Below, piece by piece: positions 61,510-64,000 of a stretch of DNA of 64,000 nucleotides; positions within the stretch are counted from its first letter, which is position 1; each line of letters opens with the position of its first letter. The stretch spans positions 6,076,001 to 6,140,000 of the forward strand of contig NZ_JACHMQ010000001.1 of NCBI RefSeq assembly GCF_014208105.1, written 5' to 3'. This DNA comes from Actinomadura coerulea. Its GTDB lineage: Bacteria > Actinomycetota > Actinomycetes > Streptosporangiales > Streptosporangiaceae. Under the pieces are notes generated by a model that had not been told where the DNA came from, ran no database searches, and saw nothing but the letters and a program-made list of their open reading frames with translations. The translations under genes were made by a program, and so were the position numbers.

Positions 61510-62856
61510 GTGACGTCCGACGTCGAAAAGCGCCCTCAGGGCGAGCGCGCCCCCGACGAGGTCCCCTTCACCCTCGACGAGCCGGCCCCCAAGGTCCTCG
61601 GGTTCTGGGACCAGAGCGCCTTCTGGGGGAACCTCGGCGTCAGCCTCCTGGCCTTCTCCGGCGCCTACACCGTCCTCGCGCCGGACGCCGACGGCCGGCC
61701 GACGATCTCGATCATGGCGGGCATCGTCGCGATGGCCGTCGGGACGGCCCTCGGCGGCCTGATGCTCGGCCTGGCCGCCGTGCCCGGCGCGCGCACCGGC
61801 CAGCCCGCGATGGTGCTGCTGCGCGGCCTGTTCGGCGCGAAGCTGTCGTACGCGCCGACCGTCCTCAACATCGCCCAGCTCGTCGGGTGGGGGACGTTCG
61901 AGCTGATCGTCATCGCCGACGCCGCCCGCGAGCTGTGGGACGGCGTCCCGCGCTGGGGCTACGTGCTCGCCGCGGGTGCGATCACGACCGTGCTGACGGT
62001 CTGGCCGCTCGGCTCGGTACGGTTGCTGCGCCGCTACGTGACCGTCGCGGTGGCGATCGCGCTCGTGTACTTCTACGTCCAGCTGGTGCGGGAGCCGCTG
62101 CCCGACCTGACGCAGGGCTCGTGGGGCGGGTTCTGGCTCGGCGCGGACGCCGCGCTGGCCGTGTCGATCTCCTGGGTCCCGGTCGCCGCCGACTACACCC
62201 GGCACGCGCGCACCGAGCGCGGGGCGTTCGGCGCCGCCGCCGTCGGCTACTCCGTCACGCAGATCGTCGCCTACGTACTCGGGCTGCTCGCGCTGGCGCT
62301 GGTCGCGGGGGACTCCAGCAAGATCTTTGATCCGTTCCTGGGCGTCTCGCTGGGCGTGGTGTTCTTCGCCGTGTTCGTGCTGCGGGAGGCCGACCAGTCG
62401 TTCGCCGACACCTACTCCACGGCGGTGTCGATCCAGAACCTGTTCCCCCGGGCCGACCGCCGGGTGCTGAGCGTCGCGCTCGGCATCGGCATCACCGTGC
62501 TCGCGCTGGTCCTGGACATCGGCGACTACGCGGGCTTCCTGTCGCTGATCGGATCGGTGTTCGTGCCGATGCTCGGCGTCCTCGCCGCCGACTTCTTCCT
62601 CGGCCGCCGCCGGGCGGGCGGCTGGGACGTCTCGCGGACCGCGCCGTCCCGCTGGGGCATGATCGCGGCATGGGCGATCGGGTTCGTCGTCTACCAGCTC
62701 GTCAACCCGGGCACCGTCGCGCGCTGGACCGCGTTCTGGTCGGACGTGCGGGACGCGCTGCACTTCACGCCGCAGACGTGGATGAGCGCCTCGCTGCTGT
62801 CGTTCCTGGTCGCGGGGGTCGCGGCCCTGCTCATCGGCAGGCTTACCAGACGGTAA
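61510..62856 (+). CDS. NCS1-family nucleobase/HMP transporter (CytX/CodB-like)
   Basis: The 448-residue polytopic protein has 12 membrane segments and NCS1 signatures: FWDQSAFWGNLGVSLLAF in helix 1, ARTGQPAMVLLRGLFG, and ISWVPVAADYTRHAR in helix 6. NCS1 proteins under TPP riboswitches are usually importers of thiamine precursors such as hydroxymethylpyrimidine. The direct riboswitch control supports this over cytosine. The start is GTG 61510, about 10 bases after AGGGAG. Confidence 0.9.
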   Translation: MTSDVEKRPQGERAPDEVPFTLDEPAPKVLGFWDQSAFWGNLGVSLLAFSGAYTVLAPDADGRPTISIMAGIVAMAVGTALGGLMLGLAAVPGARTGQPAMVLLRGLFGAKLSYAPTVLNIAQLVGWGTFELIVIADAARELWDGVPRWGYVLAAGAITTVLTVWPLGSVRLLRRYVTVAVAIALVYFYVQLVREPLPDLTQGSWGGFWLGADAALAVSISWVPVAADYTRHARTERGAFGAAAVGYSVTQIVAYVLGLLALALVAGDSSKIFDPFLGVSLGVVFFAVFVLREADQSFADTYSTAVSIQNLFPRADRRVLSVALGIGITVLALVLDIGDYAGFLSLIGSVFVPMLGVLAADFFLGRRRAGGWDVSRTAPSRWGMIAAWAIGFVVYQLVNPGTVARWTAFWSDVRDALHFTPQTWMSASLLSFLVAGVAALLIGRLTRR

Positions 62857-62920
62857 GGTTTGGGTCGAAAGCAAGTTTCGGCGCAAGTTGCCCGGCGCCA
62901 TGCCGGAGTGCGGTGGCACG

Positions 62921-64000
62921 ATGACAGACGTGTATCAGCACGTGCACGATCCGATCGCGCGGGCCGTCATCGAGAGCGCCGCCGACGCGATCGTAGCCGT
63001 GGACCAGCGGCACCGGGTCACCGTGTGGAATCCGGCGGCCGAGCGCATGTTCGGCTGGAGCGCCGAGGAGATGCTCGGCCGCGTACCGCCCATCGTCCCC
63101 GACGAGCTGAAGGCCGAGCACAACGCCGTCCAGGAGCGGCTCCTCACCCGGCGCGGCGGCGAGGGCGAGAGCGACGGCGGGCAGATCTCGATCGCCACCC
63201 GCCGCTTCCACCGCGAGGGCCGGCTCATCGACGTGCGCATCGACACGAGCCTGCTGAAGGACCCGAGCGGCACGCTGCTCGGCTGGGTCGGGGTGTACCA
63301 CCCGGTCGAGGACGAGGAGATCGTCCAGAGCCGCATGACCGAGCGGGCCCGGCTGGTCCGGCGGCTGAACGACATCGTCGCCGACCTCGGAGCCGAGCTC
63401 GACCTGGCCGTCGTGCTCGACCGGATCACCGCCGCGCTCATCGAGCTGACCGGCGCCGACGCCGGCGGGTTCGTCAAGATCGAGGGCGAGCGGCTGCGGC
63501 TGGTCAGCATGTCCGGGCTGCCGGAGCGGATGCGCGGCCGGTGCGCCGAGCTGCGGCCGAGCCTGGTCGGTGAGCTGCTGCGGTCGGGCAAGACGGTCAA
63601 GCTCGCGACGGGCGAGCGGCGCCTCGGCGACCTGATCTGGTCGGAGCTGCCCGGCCTGCACACGATCGCGCTCGGCCTGTCGTACCTGCAGAACCGGCCG
63701 TACGGCGCGCTGTACGCGCTGTTCTCCGGACGCAAGATCGGGCACACCGAGCTCGAACTGCTGGAGCTGCTCGCCGGGCACGCCGGGGTGGCGGTCGGCA
63801 ACGCCGTCGCCTACGCGGAGGTCGTCCGGCAGCGGGCCCACGAGCGCGCCGTGATCGACTCCAGCGCCGACGGCATCGCCGTGCTGGACCACGACCTCGT
63901 CGTCCGGCACTGGAACAACTCCGCGCACACCCTGACCGGCATCCCGCCGGAGGACGCGATCGGGCGCCCGCTGCCGTTCGACATGCCCGCGCTCGGCGAG
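62921..64000 (+). CDS. PAS-GAF-PAS sensor protein, N-terminal part (runs off window)
   Basis: The frame is open from ATG 62921 to the right edge (360 codons). Residues about 10-130 form a PAS domain (ESAADAIVAVDQRHRVTVWNPAAERMFGWSAEEMLGR). Residues about 145-305 are a GAF domain (LDRITAALIELTGADAGGFV). A second PAS starts near 310 (IDSSADGIAVLDHDLVVRHWN). The output domain is missing; a histidine kinase or PP2C phosphatase would be usual in actinomycetes. No transmembrane helix is seen so far, so it is a cytosolic sensor. Confidence 0.88.
   Translation, partial: MTDVYQHVHDPIARAVIESAADAIVAVDQRHRVTVWNPAAERMFGWSAEEMLGRVPPIVPDELKAEHNAVQERLLTRRGGEGESDGGQISIATRRFHREGRLIDVRIDTSLLKDPSGTLLGWVGVYHPVEDEEIVQSRMTERARLVRRLNDIVADLGAELDLAVVLDRITAALIELTGADAGGFVKIEGERLRLVSMSGLPERMRGRCAELRPSLVGELLRSGKTVKLATGERRLGDLIWSELPGLHTIALGLSYLQNRPYGALYALFSGRKIGHTELELLELLAGHAGVAVGNAVAYAEVVRQRAHERAVIDSSADGIAVLDHDLVVRHWNNSAHTLTGIPPEDAIGRPLPFDMPALGE

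Noticed and set aside
62842..62857. Small hairpin CTTACC-agac-GGTAAG at the end of the NCS1 gene
   Set aside because: Only a 6-bp stem with no T tract, too weak to call a terminator.
62843..63928. Minus-strand frame of 361 residues at the right end
   Set aside because: The plus strand is open from 62921 to the edge and reads clear PAS and GAF domains; the minus frame is its shadow.

Overview
The window is chromosomal DNA of a high-GC filamentous-type actinomycete. GC-rich codon use, frequent GTG and TTG starts, sortase E, CrgA, a DUF5324-type protein and the complete block of peptidylprolyl isomerase, rhomboid protease, crgA, DUF881, sortase, pabA/trpG, two Ser/Thr kinases, pbpA, rodA, pstP, fhaB, fhaA and tRNA-Leu all point that way. 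The gene order resembles the Mycobacterium tuberculosis Rv0009-Rv0020c region and its Streptomyces counterpart, which places the window fairly near oriC by synteny. The overall gene set would suit an Actinomadura/Thermomonosporaceae-like organism, but the genus is an inference. Genes are dense on both strands. No CRISPR array, rRNA, prophage or intact insertion sequence was seen.

Region by region. 1-2177 (minus): a three-gene unit with a SznF-like haem-oxygenase-fold diiron N-oxygenase carrying a C-terminal cupin, a small Rieske protein and the start of a PRMT/SznE-like arginine methyltransferase that runs off the left edge. 2702-7403: a GlxA-type regulator, a rhodanese, a DEAD-box helicase, a hexapeptide acyltransferase and DUF5324. 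7565-21208: the conserved growth, division and phosphosignalling block, with kinases PknB and PknA, the transpeptidase and SEDS partner PbpA and RodA, the phosphatase PstP, and the FHA proteins. It ends at tRNA-Leu(CAG). 21672-29803: accessory genes, including a SUKH-like protein, a secreted Ig-like protein, an NmrA-like reductase, an SRPBCC/TetR pair, LysR/cupin/MFS, and an orphan response regulator.

29994-33576 (minus): a tight five-gene operon that starts with a 52-residue six-cysteine peptide. It continues with a MauE-like membrane redox protein, a TlpA/MauD-like thioredoxin, an ABC exporter without a C39 peptidase, and a type I (S26) signal peptidase. It reads as a self-contained system for making, oxidising, exporting and trimming a disulfide-rich peptide, and I regard it as the most likely undescribed system here. 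33921-48683: a secreted S33 peptidase, an MmpS-domain protein pair, a phosphotriesterase-like hydrolase with a CMD protein and a CGNR-type regulator, an SDR, two DHA2 drug exporters with MerR or TetR regulators, and an XRE/MmyB-type regulator. Several divergent promoters carry clear inverted-repeat operators.

48729-64000: a HisI-like protein with an altered metal motif, a RibD/DHFR-like reductase, a solute-binding lipoprotein, an ECF sigma factor with its membrane partner, and a polysaccharide deacetylase/glycosyltransferase fusion. These are followed by TenA, a copper-export set (P-type ATPase, His-rich secreted protein, CopZ, CsoR-type sites), an Fpg/Nei glycosylase, an SSI-like lipoprotein, a rhodanese, a TPP riboswitch controlling an NCS1 transporter, and a PAS-GAF-PAS sensor running off the right edge. 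TenA and the riboswitch-controlled transporter together suggest salvage of thiamine pyrimidine.
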